Of a DNA stretch of 64,000 nt, positions 30,056-43,600 are shown in pieces. How positions within the stretch are numbered: the stretch's first letter is position 1; each line of letters starts with the position of its first letter. The notes below the pieces were generated by a model that was not told the DNA's origin, did not search any database, and saw nothing but the letters and a program-made list of their open reading frames with translations. The stretch spans positions 6,145,001 to 6,209,000 of the forward strand of contig CM024169.1 of NCBI GenBank assembly GCA_013433145.1. The letters run 5' to 3'. A program made the position numbers and the translations under genes. The stretch comes from Ascaris suum. Its lineage: Eukaryota > Nematoda > Chromadorea > Rhabditida > Ascarididae.

Positions 30056-33000
30056 AAATCACTCTGCATTTTTTCGATACACGCCATGATCCATTTACTC
30101 ACACGTGATAGTGTCTATGATAATGCTAAGCGTCCTGGCAGCAATCCCTACTGGACGAGATTCAGGAATTTTGTGATTGTGATGCGTTCAAGGACGGTTC
30201 CTTGGTGTTAATTTCACTTATCTTACAAATAAATGACACGTGAGTAGATCCATAACTTTTTACGGTGTGCGATGGAGGTTTTTCATAACAAAACTGAATG
30301 TAGCGCTGTCCTAGAAAGAAGTGGATTGCACGCAATGCTGCGGTCTCAGAAAAGTGGCAGTGCTTACTGCTGCTTTTCTGTTGTACGCACAACCTTTTCC
30401 GCTGTTTTTATAATAACGATGGTGATAGAATATAAAACTGCTGCCGTTCGTACAGCATCAGATGATGAGCAGTCCCCTCACAGTGCACATAGCCAGATCA
30501 CTTGTTCTGTGGCTAAGTGCGGTGTTATGCATGTGCAAGTGCATAACTCTGTAACGTGTTCCATGGTATATTCCAACGGCTACTATTGTTGAGTGGTGTG
30601 AATGCAACAAGGCGATAATATGAGCTAAAGCTTGGAAAGGACCCGGAAGCGTGCCTGATGATGCGGAAATACCTCATGTGTTCATCTATGATAATGCAAA
30701 AAGAGAGCGACGGTTTATGGGCATCTAATTGGATAGCTCGTTATAGTAAGTGAATAAGAGTGGACATCGTCAAAAGTTTTTTTCCGTAACAACAAGAGGG
30801 AAAGCCCGCCACATGAGCAAAACGATAAGCACATATGATCGCGCTCATCATTTCAACATGCCCAACAAATCGTAAGCAAATCATTACGATAGACTAAATA
30901 ATATATACATAAGGTAATCGAATCGGTTGCTTTACGAGTCAAATGCGATGAAAATACGACATAACGAATAAGGAATCTGGTCTAACCGCTGATTCAGACC
31001 ACACTTAACTGGCAGCTTGCTTTAGAAGTTAACGGATCAACGCGAAATTGAGCTTCGAATGCTTCTGCATATGACCTGAGAAAGATCATCAGTACACGAA
31101 TGTCCATACCATAATGGAATAGCAAGTTTACAACAGCGCATTAAAACGAATCGACAGGATTTCCAAGAAGGACACGGGCACTTTGTTTCGTTAAAGTGAT
31201 GGCAGTAACCTGTCTTGATCGCACACCCGCTTATCTCTACAAGAAGACACAGATATACAAATAAAGACGAATGAACACATAAGCGCATTTAACGCAGATG
31301 TAACGTAAACGCACAGACAAACGAGTTGTGCGCAAACATAGTCATATATGTTCACATTCACAAACAAGCTTTAGCAAACAGTTTGCCTGTCTGCGTCGAT
31401 TAAGACGCTTGATGAGAGCCGATATTTTGCACACGGGCAGTGCATTCTGATCAAACACAGCTAAAACTTCACTTTTCCCTCATGATTTTGAAAGTGCACC
31501 GCTAATGCGACTTTCCAGGCCAACGTTAACACAGCTGTGCCCATCGTTGCCATTCAACTTAGATCATTTTTCATCTGGCAAGCCACGCCGAACAGTTTGC
31601 ATTGCACAGATGGCACTGTTACTCTTCCTTTTCAACAAAACTTAATTCTACGAGTAAATTTCTTTTAATACAGACTCCTTTTAGTATTCATATCATACAA
31701 TTTGGCACCAAGAGACGGTTTGGTTAATTTGACTTCTCCAGTTTTGGCTCAAAACGATCAAGTAATTCAACCGTTGCAAACAAGGTGTGCTGAAAGCTCT
31801 GCATCATTTCGTTATTACAGAAGTGGTTTCTCGTTTTTATTCACATGATTGCAACACTGCTTTTTTTCCTGGTTGGTGCGCACGAATGAACGCTGGGGGA
31901 GTCACATGTGAAATGATCAATGCCACGCTCACAGACATATGAATCATTTCGATTCATCGTTGCCTCAATAGCTTTCAGTTACAGACAACCACAACCATGA
32001 AACGCTTAGCTTCCCACTATCCTCTCCTCGCTATTCTCGCTCCCCCACCCCACCCCACCCCCCCCCTTCATCCATCTCGCTCTTCCCATTTAACTTCAGC
32101 CTTAAATTCGCTGCAGCAATATGCAAAAAACCCTCAGTGTTACAATGCACACCTTTGTTACACTAACATGATCGTCGTCACTTTGTTGCGTGCGCAGAAA
32201 ACACTGGTTGAAAGGCATTCACCTATAACGAACATTTAGCGCTCTCAATTTTTTAATTTTAGTCAATAGGAAAAAGAGCTTTCCATATTCTCGACCATTG
32301 ATTTTGTTGCTAACGGCGAACAAGAAGCTCTATAAATTTAGGACGGCAACCAGGATGAAACGTCTGTAAATGACGGAAATACATATGACAAACCGACATG
32401 AAATTTAAACATTTTTGAAATGATTTTATTGACTGGAGTAGACGATTGCAAAACCGCTAAAAAAAGCAAAACGCTTCCAAGAACAACAGAAATGCAAACG
32501 TATATGAGTCGCAACTGCATTAACAATTAACGGCGTCTGACAGATTCAGTATGAAAAATTTAATTTTGTTTGCTTTCCTATGCTTGTGACTTTGAAATTT
32601 TTAGCATCTATATTGACACTGATTCACCTAGACCAACATATCACCTGAATGTGACTAGTCACGGCAACTCACCTGAATTATCACGATTGAGATGTAGCTG
32701 GCTAAGCAGTTTAAGTGGATCATTTCGCAACGAAATCATGGAGCGATACAATGCAATAATGTTAATGAACGCGAAAACAAACAATCGAAAACAGTAGGGA
32801 GCTTGAAAATTGACCGTGATGTTTGATTGCCAATAAAACGACCAAAAAGTGCATAGAGACAACTGTGTGAGAAGCCAAGCGATCGACACACTCGTGCTCA
32901 GTGCGCACATATGCGCATAGCGAGAGCGACATGACTATTCTGGCTGGTGTTATGTCTCCACCCAAATTCAACCCCGACAATCCCAAGTACCGCTGTGCTT

Positions 33001-34618
33001 GCTCACTCGTGCACTCTCTGGTCCGTCTCTTTCTTTGTCAACATCCTTACCCTCCTCTGAGAGAAGGGGAATGAAATTTCCATGTCACATCGCTTTGCTA
33101 ATATTAATATTACCCGATACGCAATTGATGATTCCGATTCCAAGTGCGTTGTCTGCATTCCTAATCAACTTGAGGATCGAATCGGAATACAACTTCAACT
33201 TTTTTATATATCTCACAGAAATCGTCACCACATCAGTTGAACAGAAACTTCCCTCAAGAGCAAACTTCGTGCTGCTTTTGCCGGTCATCGCGAATGTTTT
33301 ATAACAAATATCGATTAAGGCGTTGTGATGTGACCAACGATCTGAGATTTTGTGATCACCTGAAAATTAATCTGTGCACACGTCCCTCAACCAGTTCATT
33401 GACTTAACGTGATGAGCATCGATGAACCTAGTTTGTAGATAATTTTTGATAACAGACCTACCCGGATGTGTAAGCCCGTTATTGCACCTTTTGTCATATT
33501 TTGGGAAGTTCACTTGTGTTTCTTATTTGTCAAGAAAATTTTGCTAAACGGCTCACTCTTCCTAAGTGACCACTTAACCACGTCCGATATGCTTCTCTAA
33601 ATCTAGAGTTCCATAGATGCATTGGCGATATTGGAAAAAGCCATTTTAGACTGCAATCGTGAGCGATTAAATCAGCGCTTCATTTTATTCGAAACAAATG
33701 AAATGAACTTCGCACACTTGCAAATAATCTCCAATCTTGCACAATAATTCATTGCCATGGAAACATCTTGAAGATAATCTTTAATGCACTCTCGTTAACC
33801 ACCGGCTTTTACCGCGAACTGATTTCAACGAAGACGTGGTTACCAAGTAGTAAGTGAATGGAACAGTACAGATGACTGGTGCGCTTTTGTGGTGAATTCT
33901 GTGAAAAAGCACATCCGATATGTTGATGTGAAAGCTATGAGAACATTGCCATCGATTATTGTTGTGATGTAATAGTACAGTCGGTTGTGAAATCGTGCAA
34001 CTGCATATACGTATCTGCAGGGAAAAACAGATGCACAGGTGGCAACGGTGCGAAAACTTTTGTGATGAACAAATGCACTAATTAACAAAATAACGCACTG
34101 AACTTTGTGAAAATTACAACTTGGCATTATAAGTTTAGAAAGTGCAATACAACCTGAAACCTGCCCTTCCCATTTTGCTTTTATGTTTTTGCTCATTTTT
34201 GCTAACACCTAAAGTGACTAGTGCACTCGATGATAGATGAGCACAGTAAAGAAATAAACAAAATCGCTCTTTGAAGTTTGGCTTATTAGTCTCGCTGCTT
34301 CATTCCTTCCATTATTTCCGAGAATGGTTTAGTCATTATGGTTTCCTAGAATGCAATAATTTCATTTTTTGCTTGGCACCAGCTATAAAACTTTTTGTCA
34401 CAACAATAGTAATCAGAATTTTCGTATCTTCAAGAATATTATTCAGCATTTTAGCTTTGCATTCGTTCTCAGATACAACAGACTCATATATGCTAATAAG
34501 ACGTATAAATGACGAGTTCTTTTTGCCGTTGAAAGAAACTTTTCTGACACTATACAGAATGGAAAGTTCTTTTCCACTCCCGGTGTTTAACCGTTTGCAC
34601 TCATTGATCGTATTTCAG
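30056..34618. other. No confident gene apart from the candidate exon
   Basis: It contains a C-rich tract at 32,041-32,068 and chance-length ORFs on both strands. If the candidate first exon is right, 30,383-34,618 is the first intron of gene A. Confidence 0.35.
30272..30382 (+). CDS. Candidate first exon of gene A
   Basis: ATG at 30,272, 37 codons ending SGSAYCCFSV, followed by GTACGC as a possible donor in phase 0. The next gene A exon (34,619) starts in phase 0, so the join is legal. LAPTM4-type proteins have a short N-terminus with a double Cys just before the first membrane helix, as seen here. The donor is suboptimal and the intron would be 4.2 kb, so this is only a suggestion. Confidence 0.25.
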
Positions 34619-37600
34619 TTGGGCACGAAGATCATTGCGATGTTACTCATCGCCAGCGCATCACTCTATACGATTGACGTGATCTATAAGGGCAAGTTCG
34701 ATTTGTATCTGCTACTCATCACAGTCGCTGTTTTTTGTATCTTTTTGACGTTAGCAGCCGGCGCTTTTTGTGAGCGCAAAGGTCTGCTCATTCCATTCAT
34801 CGTATTGCAGGTTTGCACATTGCACATCATTTCATTTGAACATCATCTCACATTGCACAAGTAATACAAGTAATACAATTCATTAGAATCTTTCAAATAA
34901 TTTAAAATCCGCAAATATCAAGATATATATTTAGAAACTTTATTTCGATCAGTTCAATGCTTCTGTTGCAGTTGATGGTTGATCCAAGCAGCATTACTGC
35001 CGAGTTGAAAGCTGAAAATCTTGGCTCGTAGCTACGGGCAATATTAATAAATTGACCTCCTCGTTATATGTTATCGAGTTGTTTCTTACTGTTAAAACAA
35101 CTGGCATACGATTTGTACCTCTAATAATAAAATCAGTACGCCTCTAATTGCATGCGAAAATTTGACGATGTATTTTTAATAGCAAGTTTTCCAGTATAAT
35201 CCTCCGAAAAGCGTAGCCTTATTACAGATGTTGGGTCGGAGCGTATATTTTTATGCGACTGTTTTTTATTGGTGATGCTGCGCCTTTAACTGCATGCAAA
35301 AATTTGTCAATGAGCTGGTGCTGTGACACGTGGCACTGTTGAGCTCTCAGCAGCAGGTTACTAAAAGCACTTATTCTTGCGAAGGCAAGAATGAAGTACA
35401 ACCAACTGACTGCGCGTAGCAGCCATCTGCTATATGGCGGAACAGGCCACGTGCGAAGAAATTTTCGCCTCTTTACCATGCGGATTTCCTGTCGAAGTTC
35501 ATTTTCTTAAGAAAAGAGATCGAACAATCGGAAATTCTCGTCGCTTCTCTAACAAAGCTGAACCGTTTAAACGTTTAACACACGTGAGACTATATGGAGG
35601 AAATTCGGTATTGGTTTTTATTAACCCCTTTTATCTATGAACTCTGTGGACAGTGAATTTAAATGCAGCAAGCGAACAGGGCAGCGAGAGATTATCTTTG
35701 CAAAGCGTGCTTGTTAGGGCTGAAATGTGCATTTAATTACGAGTTGGAGCAGAAGTATTTAATTGTGCAACAATAACAGCAAAAAAATGAAATCCGTTCA
35801 CAGATGATTGAGCCTTATGCTCACAATTCATAAGGCATCCTCTTCGACGAGTGAATGCGTTAACGACTGGCAAGAGGAAGGACAGCTATACTGGGAAGAG
35901 GCATAATTTTAAGTGCAAGGAGAATTTAATGTAAGAATTTGTTAGGCGAGAAAATGAGAAAATTGTGCAAAGGCGCATCAGTAGCCCTTATTTGACACTG
36001 TTTTGAAGGCAATTTTTTGCAAGTTTTTGCAAACTACGAACCACAGTGGTGTTATCACGTCTGCACATAAGATTGTAACCATTTCTAGTTCTATTCGCCA
36101 AACTAGCAAACTATGGTGATAGAATTTTTACGAGCATAACTTGCGCGATCGTTCATTTTCTGCGTCAATTCCTCCAATATTCAGTTTTTTTTCATAAATT
36201 AATGACGAGGCATGAAGGTGTCATAAAGTTCACTTCCCAATATTCGTTTACTGTCGGCCTCAAAGAACGATCTTTCATTTCTGGATTTCTACTATCAGCT
36301 ATTACATTTATCGAATGTGGTGATACAATTCTGTTTTTGCATATTCGACTGGGTGATTGATCCGGTCAATACAAGTGCAAAAACGCGCAAATGAAAGCTT
36401 TTTTGGTATGCTTTCCATTTGCATTTGAGTTGAGAGTGAAAAACTTCTCCATGAAATCATACCTTTCTTCTGCAGGAATGCATTATCCAGATAAATGTCT
36501 TTGCAAATGTATTTTTGCGTTTGTTTGCTCGTCGCTCATCAGTCTGGGAAACCGCATCAACGAAAATTTGATGGTACGGCCGACATTATACACTTGCTTC
36601 CTAACTTGATTTCTCTATAACTGGTCACATTTGCATGAAATTAATGTCCCTCATATCATCTGAGGCATTCTTCATGGCCTCTTGCTTTAGCAGGCAACAA
36701 TGCACCATTCGCCACCTTACGTTTACCCTCACAACATGCTGTCTATAGGCTCAGTCTAAACCCCACCATCAATCGAATTATATTTGTCTCCAAACGTCGC
36801 GCAGAAGTGCGATAAAATGAACAATGGTGGCAGCGCGGGGAGGGGGGGGGGGGAGGGGGTTGTCGCAGGCTTTGCAAAAATACAGGAAAGGCAACTAAGA
36901 CCCGGCGTAGAGAGTTATGCACATTAGAAAAAATGACAACAATGGGAGAAGACATAGAATCCTCTCACAACAATGTGGGGATTCTATGTTTCCTTTCCCA
37001 CAAAATCTGCAGCGAAATCTTTCTCCTCGTTTCGCTGGAATTTTATTTTGTCTCTTTCGCTGATTGACGCGACACCACAGTTGACTGTCCAACACTTTAA
37101 ACACAACCCCATAATTTAGCAACGACTTGTATTTTGAGCTCCTACGACACCCAACAACACAATGCCTACACATCAGTAACCGTGTCCTAACCGTGTCCAA
37201 ACAAAGTAACCTAGGGCACAAAAAATTTGCTAATTTAAGAAAGAGTTGTTTCTGAAAATTTGGCCGATCTAATCTAGTCCACTATCAGAATCTTACGAAA
37301 AGCACGACATACAGTTGCGAGAGACGGCTTTTCTATCTGACATGCGAACGATCGTTTCAGAAGTTGTTTAAAGTGTGCGAAACTCAAAATAACCGTAGTT
37401 GCAGCCCTGCATCCCGTATTAAGGCTCCTTGAAATCCAAAGCAATAGATGCTTTAAACTGTTGCATACTTACACAGGATTCCTTCAAGCCTTATCCCAAT
37501 GCAGTTCTTGGTAGCGAAAAACAATGAATGTTTTTGAAAATTCATTTCCCATAATTAGCTTCTATTATTCGTCAAGTGCTCGCCAATATGTTTTTCACTA

Positions 37601-40600
37601 CTTTGTTTATCTGGCATCCGGATTTTTTCGAATCCAAGTAGTTACCAGGAAGCATCTTTACTTTAGAAACAGGCACCTACTGATCACCTACGCAGATGAA
37701 ATTCTCACGAAACGCTTACACTCGGATTACTAAATCCATCTGCTAAAATAATAAGGCATTAAATAATGAAACTCTGTGTGAGAGCGATGTATGTTTTGAA
37801 GTTATGGAATTGGACAAAGGGCAACACGTGTAATTTCTAAACGAGGGTAAGAGTTTTACTGCTCGAACCGACAAGCCAATCACCAACATCTCATCATCGA
37901 CTTGCTGTCTTGAATATGTCACCTCTTGAATACAGATGACACGACCATGCTCTGTCTTCAGCAGAAAGCTTGTTCTGGCAACAGCTTTATTCAACAGCTT
38001 CGCATATGCGAGTCATCCTTTTTTTGGGATGCGCAGTTAATTTCGCATAATTAGATTGATATTGCCAAGAATTACTGAATCAGCGACCCTCACTAAGGTT
38101 GTGACGCAATTTTTATGAAGAGTAGATTGATTGCTTGATGAATTTTCAGAGAATTATGTTTGATCAGCCGCTCTCATGAACGTGATCTCCTATGACGTAT
38201 AATTTTTTGCATAGAGTTTTAGACGAATCTATAGAATGCCAATGTCATCATTCGTGCATCGAAGTGCTCACAAAGTATGCAATATTAATTGCAATGTTTG
38301 CGAAAGAAACGGTTTGGAAAGACATCAGACGATGGCCGAGTCTTTTTTAATTAAAAATATTTCTTAAAAGAAAGATATTTTCCCGTACTTTGAAATTTTC
38401 TTCATGAAATAATGGACTGCAGTTTCCTTATAAGAAGCTAACATTCACTCTTAATGTTGTAACTCTAGCAGCGATAACGTTGAAAGGAGATCGAGTGGGG
38501 CGCGAGGAGACACGGAGATAGTCGAAGTCGTTTATCGATGGGCACCACAGCTCATAAAGAGCAAGCTGGAGAGGGCGAGACGAACCAAGAGAGCTGCCGG
38601 TCGGAGAGCCATCGATGGAGAAGACTGACTCCGACGGGCTGAGGCCCGCCTTATGTAGGCCTCTGGCAGATCAAAAGCACATAAGTCGATCAGTGACATG
38701 GCGCGAATACGAACAATGACATGGCGCGAAAAATAATGCTATAAAAGCAAAATGTTCACTGTTACAAATAGATATGTTGGTTTGGCTCTTTAGCGCCACG
38801 CCCAACATCTCCCCGCTGAAGTCGATCCGTTCGTCTGTGTCTGCGATCTGACCGGCTGCGTACACGATCCGTCGGCCCATAGTACGTTCTGCGTTGACCT
38901 TCCGGGCTGAACCGTTGTGGAGCCTGTCGATCCCGTGTTGAGCAGCGGAGATCTTTCGGAGCCTGAGCAGGGTGTTGGTCGTCGACGTTCTCTTGTAGCT
39001 GTGTCCGTCGCTGTACAATTGGCTGGTCCACTGGTGCGACTTGGACGCTGGTGGGATTGACCGGGCATCAAAATCGTCCAGTAGCGATTTGAGCACTGCA
39101 TCTGCTGGAGAGTCCTCCTGTTTGGTGCTCCGTCGGCGAAGTTGGTTGGCGTGGCGCGTCCAAACTTCTGATCCGACCAGAACGCCGTAGGTGACAGGGC
39201 GTGTCTGCGTAACACCATTCCTTTCGTCCATCTCGTCTTCTGAAAAAGATAACTTCTGACGAGCACGAGATCGCCTCGTGTGAAGGAACGGTCGCGAGCT
39301 CCATGTCGTCGATTGAAGTCTGCCTTCATCTTGTCGTTCCTCTGTACTGCGGCGGGCGGTATCGGCCGAACCGATCCATTGAAGTGCGGAGCTGACGTCC
39401 GAAGAGAACTTCTGCTGGTGAGCGATTGCCGAGCGTCACGTTTCGGATTGTCCGGTAGCTAAGCAGAGATATTTGTGGAGCTTCCACTGTCGTCTCCTCC
39501 CCTCTGAATTTGGGAGGCGTTCAACGTTTGTGGAGCGTTTGAAGGTGTCCACGAAACGTTCTGTTCGTCCGTTTGATTGAGGATGATTGGATGGAAAGAA
39601 GATGTGTTTGATGTCGTTTCTTGTGCAAAAATCGGCGAAGTATGCGGAAATGAACTGAGTGCCATTGTCCGAGATAATCACTTCCGGTATTCCAAATTGC
39701 GCAAAGAGCTGTCGCAAGAACCTGAGGTAATGAAGGACGTTGCGCGGTCCGTCATGAAGACATCTGGCCACTTTGAGTGCGAGCCCACAACGACTAAAAA
39801 GTAGTGTCCCTCAAATGGTCCTGCGTAGTCGACATGGATGCGGGTCCACGGCTTGTCTGTTATCGGCCATGAAGCAAGTGGAGCTTTGACCGGGGCTTTC
39901 GAGACGTCTGCGCATGGTTGGCACTACTTGATTGTCGCCTCGATATCCTTGTCGATATCCGGCCAGTATACGTAGCTTCGAGCGAGCGCCTTCATTCGCA
40001 TGTTTCCTGGGTGTCCTTTGTGAATTACTGAGGGACTTTCGACTGAAGGGCGTCGCGAATGATGACGCAGTCTGCACTGAGGAGACATCCGTCTATAGTA
40101 CTGAGTGCTTCGCGGCCGTTGAAGAACTGTCGGAGACGTCGGTCCTGAACTGACTGCGGCCATTGGTTGTGCGTATAGTAAATAGCCTTTTGAAGCAGGT
40201 CGTCTCGTCGAGTTGCGTCCGCGATATCCTGCGCTGTCACTGGAAGTGCGTTGGTTGCGTCGGAGAGTGTCCGATGTACGTCGGCTTCCATTGTGATAGC
40301 GGCGACCACCATGTCCTCATCGTTGGGAACGTGATCTGCAATAAGACGTGATAAAGCGTCGGCTTGTCCGAACGTGGTCGTTGGTCGAAACTGAAGCTCG
40401 AACTCGTATCCAAGGAGAGTTGTGGCCCAGCGCTGTAGTCGATTTGCAGTATGGGTTGGGATACCACGTTTGGATCCGAATATCGCGAGCAGTGGCTTGT
40501 GATCCGTAAAGAGCATGAAGTGTCGTCTATGGATCATCCGATGAAACTTCTTGATGGCGAAGATTAGTCCGAGAGCCTCCTTCTCGATTTGACTGTAGTT

Positions 40601-43600
40601 TTTCTCTGCTGCTGTGAAGGAACGGGATGCGTGAGCGATTGCCTTCTCCGATCCATCGTCCAAGCGATGACTAATGACTGCTCCGAGCCCCTTGTTGGAA
40701 GCGTCGGCGGCTACCACGATTGGGCGAGTCGTATCGTAGTGAGTGAGTCGAAGGTCTGAGCTCAAAATAGCTTTGGCTTTTTCAAAGGCGTTTTGACAGT
40801 CCTTTGACCAATTCCAAGTCGCATCCTTCTTGCGTAGGTCGTCCAAGGGAGCTCTGAGGTCCCTCATTTCCCTGACGAATGCTCCATAGTAATTGATGAG
40901 TCCGAGGAACGATCGGAGTGTGGTGGCGTCTGTGGGAACTGGCATCTGTCGAATGGCTTCGATTTTCTGGGGGTCCGGTCGTCGACCATCCGCGTCAATT
41001 ATGAAATCAAGATATTTGACAGAAGAGAGGAAGAAGCTGCACTTTTCGGGATTGATGATGGAATCCACATTCCTTGATGCGTTGGAATACGGCATCGAGA
41101 CTGGCGTTGTGTTCTTCCTCTGTTCGGCCGACGATGATGACGTCGTCCAGATATGCCATGGCTCCTTTGATTCCGCCGAGCACCTTGTCCATGATTTGCT
41201 GGAAAATGACTGGTGCTGACTTCACACCGAAGGGGAGATGGTTGTAGCGATAGAGTCCTTTGTGCGTGTTGATTGTAACTCCTTTGATGCGTCGTCCACC
41301 TCCACTTGTAGATAAGCATCGGCGAAGTCGATTTGAGAGAAGTAACGTCCGCCATTGAGCGTCACGAATATGTCCTCTGGCAGCGGCAATGGGTAGTGAA
41401 GCTCCAGGGCGTCTTAAGTCCAGTCGAGAAGTCAGCGCAAATACGGAAGTTGCCGGATGCCTTCTTCACGACGACGATTGGAGCTGCCCATCGCGAGTAG
41501 TCCACCTTCGTGATGACGCCTTGATTTTCCACCGGCTCAGTTCCTGTTTCACTGCTTCGAGAGCTGCGTAGGGTCGCCTAGGTCGGAAAACTGGCTTGAC
41601 GTCGTTGCGTAGATAGAGAGTTGCTTTGGCCTTCGTGCATCGTCCTAGCGACTTGCCACAAACTGCAGATAGCGTTCCTGCGGGTTGAAAACGGTGACTG
41701 ATTCGGAACGTTTTTTGATGGACTGGTCGGTGGGAGTGATCCGTCGGACGTTGTCGCACAGCGTGGCCAAGTTCCATAGGTTCAACTTGTCGATGAAGTC
41801 GAGGCCCAATAAGTTGCGTGCGTTGTTGCTATAGCCCATGAAGATGCGTCCTGCCGCCGTGCGTCCGTGGGTCTTGAGCGTTCTGGTCGTCTGTCCAGAA
41901 AAACGGATTGGATTGTTTGATGCGTCGAGGGCTTCCTCCGTGACTGGTTGTAGACTACGGGATCCGAGTCGCTTCCATGACGCCTCTGATACGAGGGTGA
42001 TGTCCGATCCTGCGTCCACTTGGAATCAAACTCAGTGTCCATCGATGAGCGCGGTGACGAACTTTCGACGTTGTCGAGCATCCGTCTTCGTCTTGACGCT
42101 TTGAATACCGTCCGACTGATGGCGCGGGCGTCGTTCGTTGGTCCTCTGCTTCTGCTGTCTCTGATCGCATGCGCAGTAGCCTTCCTTGTGACCTGTGTTT
42201 CCGCACTGAGCGCATCTGTGGTTGGAGAGTCGGCATTCCTTGACGAAATGCATGCCGCCACATCTGTCGTTTCTTGTCGACTGCTTGGATTGTTCCTTTG
42301 ATGGCGGTGTCCTTGGCGTCGTTGCCTTGTCGTGTTGCGTCTGATGCCTGGACCGCTCCTTTTTCCGCCTGAAGCGCTTCGGCTTGTCCGGAACTGTCGC
42401 AACGTTGACCGCCTGGATCGCATTCGCATCCTCGACCATCCTGTTGTTGTACTTGAGATGCCGTCTATATTCCGCGATGAAGTCCTTGAGCGTTGCGCTG
42501 GCGTTTGTATCGATCCTGTTGAGCAAATGAAGTCGATACTCGGCATCTGCTGCGATTGGAGTCCGCATACGAAGATGAGGCATTTGAACTTCTCTGCGTT
42601 GAGTTCGCCCAGACGAAACTTCTCGCACTCCCGGTTGACGATGCTGCCATATGCCTGACGTCGTCTCCGGGTTCCTGACAAGCCTCAGACAGTGATAACT
42701 CTGATTGAATAGCGACACCTTAGGTCCGAAGATATCCTTGAGGATGCTGATCGTTTCGCCGAATTTCAGGTCGCGTGGCAGCTTTGGAAGAAGGTAGTTT
42801 GCGTACTTCTCGTAAGCTATTGCGTCAAGTTTCCGCAACAGGAAACGCACACGCCCTGCGTCGTCTAGCTTCTGAGCGTCGACGTTGAAGTTGTCCTCGT
42901 AGCGTTTGAACCACGTTTCGAACGTGACGTTTTCGTCCGGAACGTACGTGAAGGTTGCAGTCGCATTGTCGAGAGCAGGGTCCACATAGAAGTGCTGTCG
43001 ACCGCGTCGCAGCGACTGAGAGAGCCGTCAGTTGCTGCTGCATTGTAGCCATCACCTGTTGCGTCAGCGCCTGCTGATCCTGCTGACGTTGGAGTAGCAG
43101 AACCAGCGAAATGGGTATGCCTTCCATATATCGCCAATCCGAAGCCTGATCGCCGCTGTTATAACTCTAGCAGCCACAATGTTGAAAGGGGACCGAATGG
43201 GGCGCGAGGAGACACGGAGATAATCGAAGTCGTTTATCGATGGGCACCACAGCTCATAAAGAGCAAGCTGGAGAGGGCGAGACGAACCAAGAGAACTGCC
43301 GGTCGGAGAGCCATCGATGGAGAAGACTGACTCCGACGAGCTGAGGCCCGCCTTATGTAGGCCTCTGGCAGATCAAAAGCACATAAGTCGATCAGTGACA
43401 TGGCGCGAAAAATAATGTTATAAAAGCAAAATGTTCACTGTTACGTCACAAATAGATATCTTGGGTTGGCTCTTTAGCGCCACACCCAACATTGCGCAGA
43501 AATCCTCTGTTTTGCAAGTGTTGTCATTACGGTTTACTGTATAAAAAAGATTTATGTCCCCTACTATCTATGACGGATCAATGAGGCAGTGATGTTTCTA

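Larger units (their letters stand above)
38455..43491 (-). mobile_element. Ty3/gypsy LTR retrotransposon, full length, inactive
   Basis: A 5.04-kb element, transcribed on the minus strand, with two LTRs (TG...CA ends) and the order gag, protease, RT, RNase H, integrase that defines Ty3/gypsy. Its GC content (about 50%) is well above the surrounding intron. Sequence features resemble nematode K02A2.6-type elements: the gag domain, a GPY/F-like C-terminus and a purine tract before the 3' LTR. Stops and frame changes occur in every domain. By eye the LTRs differ at about 14 of 330 aligned positions plus two indels, so insertion was not recent. I find no matching direct repeat at the outer edges (CTTAA on the left, TTGCG on the right). 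It is antisense to gene A and sits within its intron. Confidence 0.95.

Noticed and set aside
34271..34618. N-terminal half of the 197-codon plus-strand ORF
   Set aside because: The true exon starts after the TATTTCAG acceptor at 34,619. The upstream open stretch is intron readthrough and adds extra hydrophobic sequence before the first helix.
39280..42658. Plus-strand ORFs over the gypsy element
   Set aside because: They are shadows of minus-strand pol and gag in GC-richer DNA.
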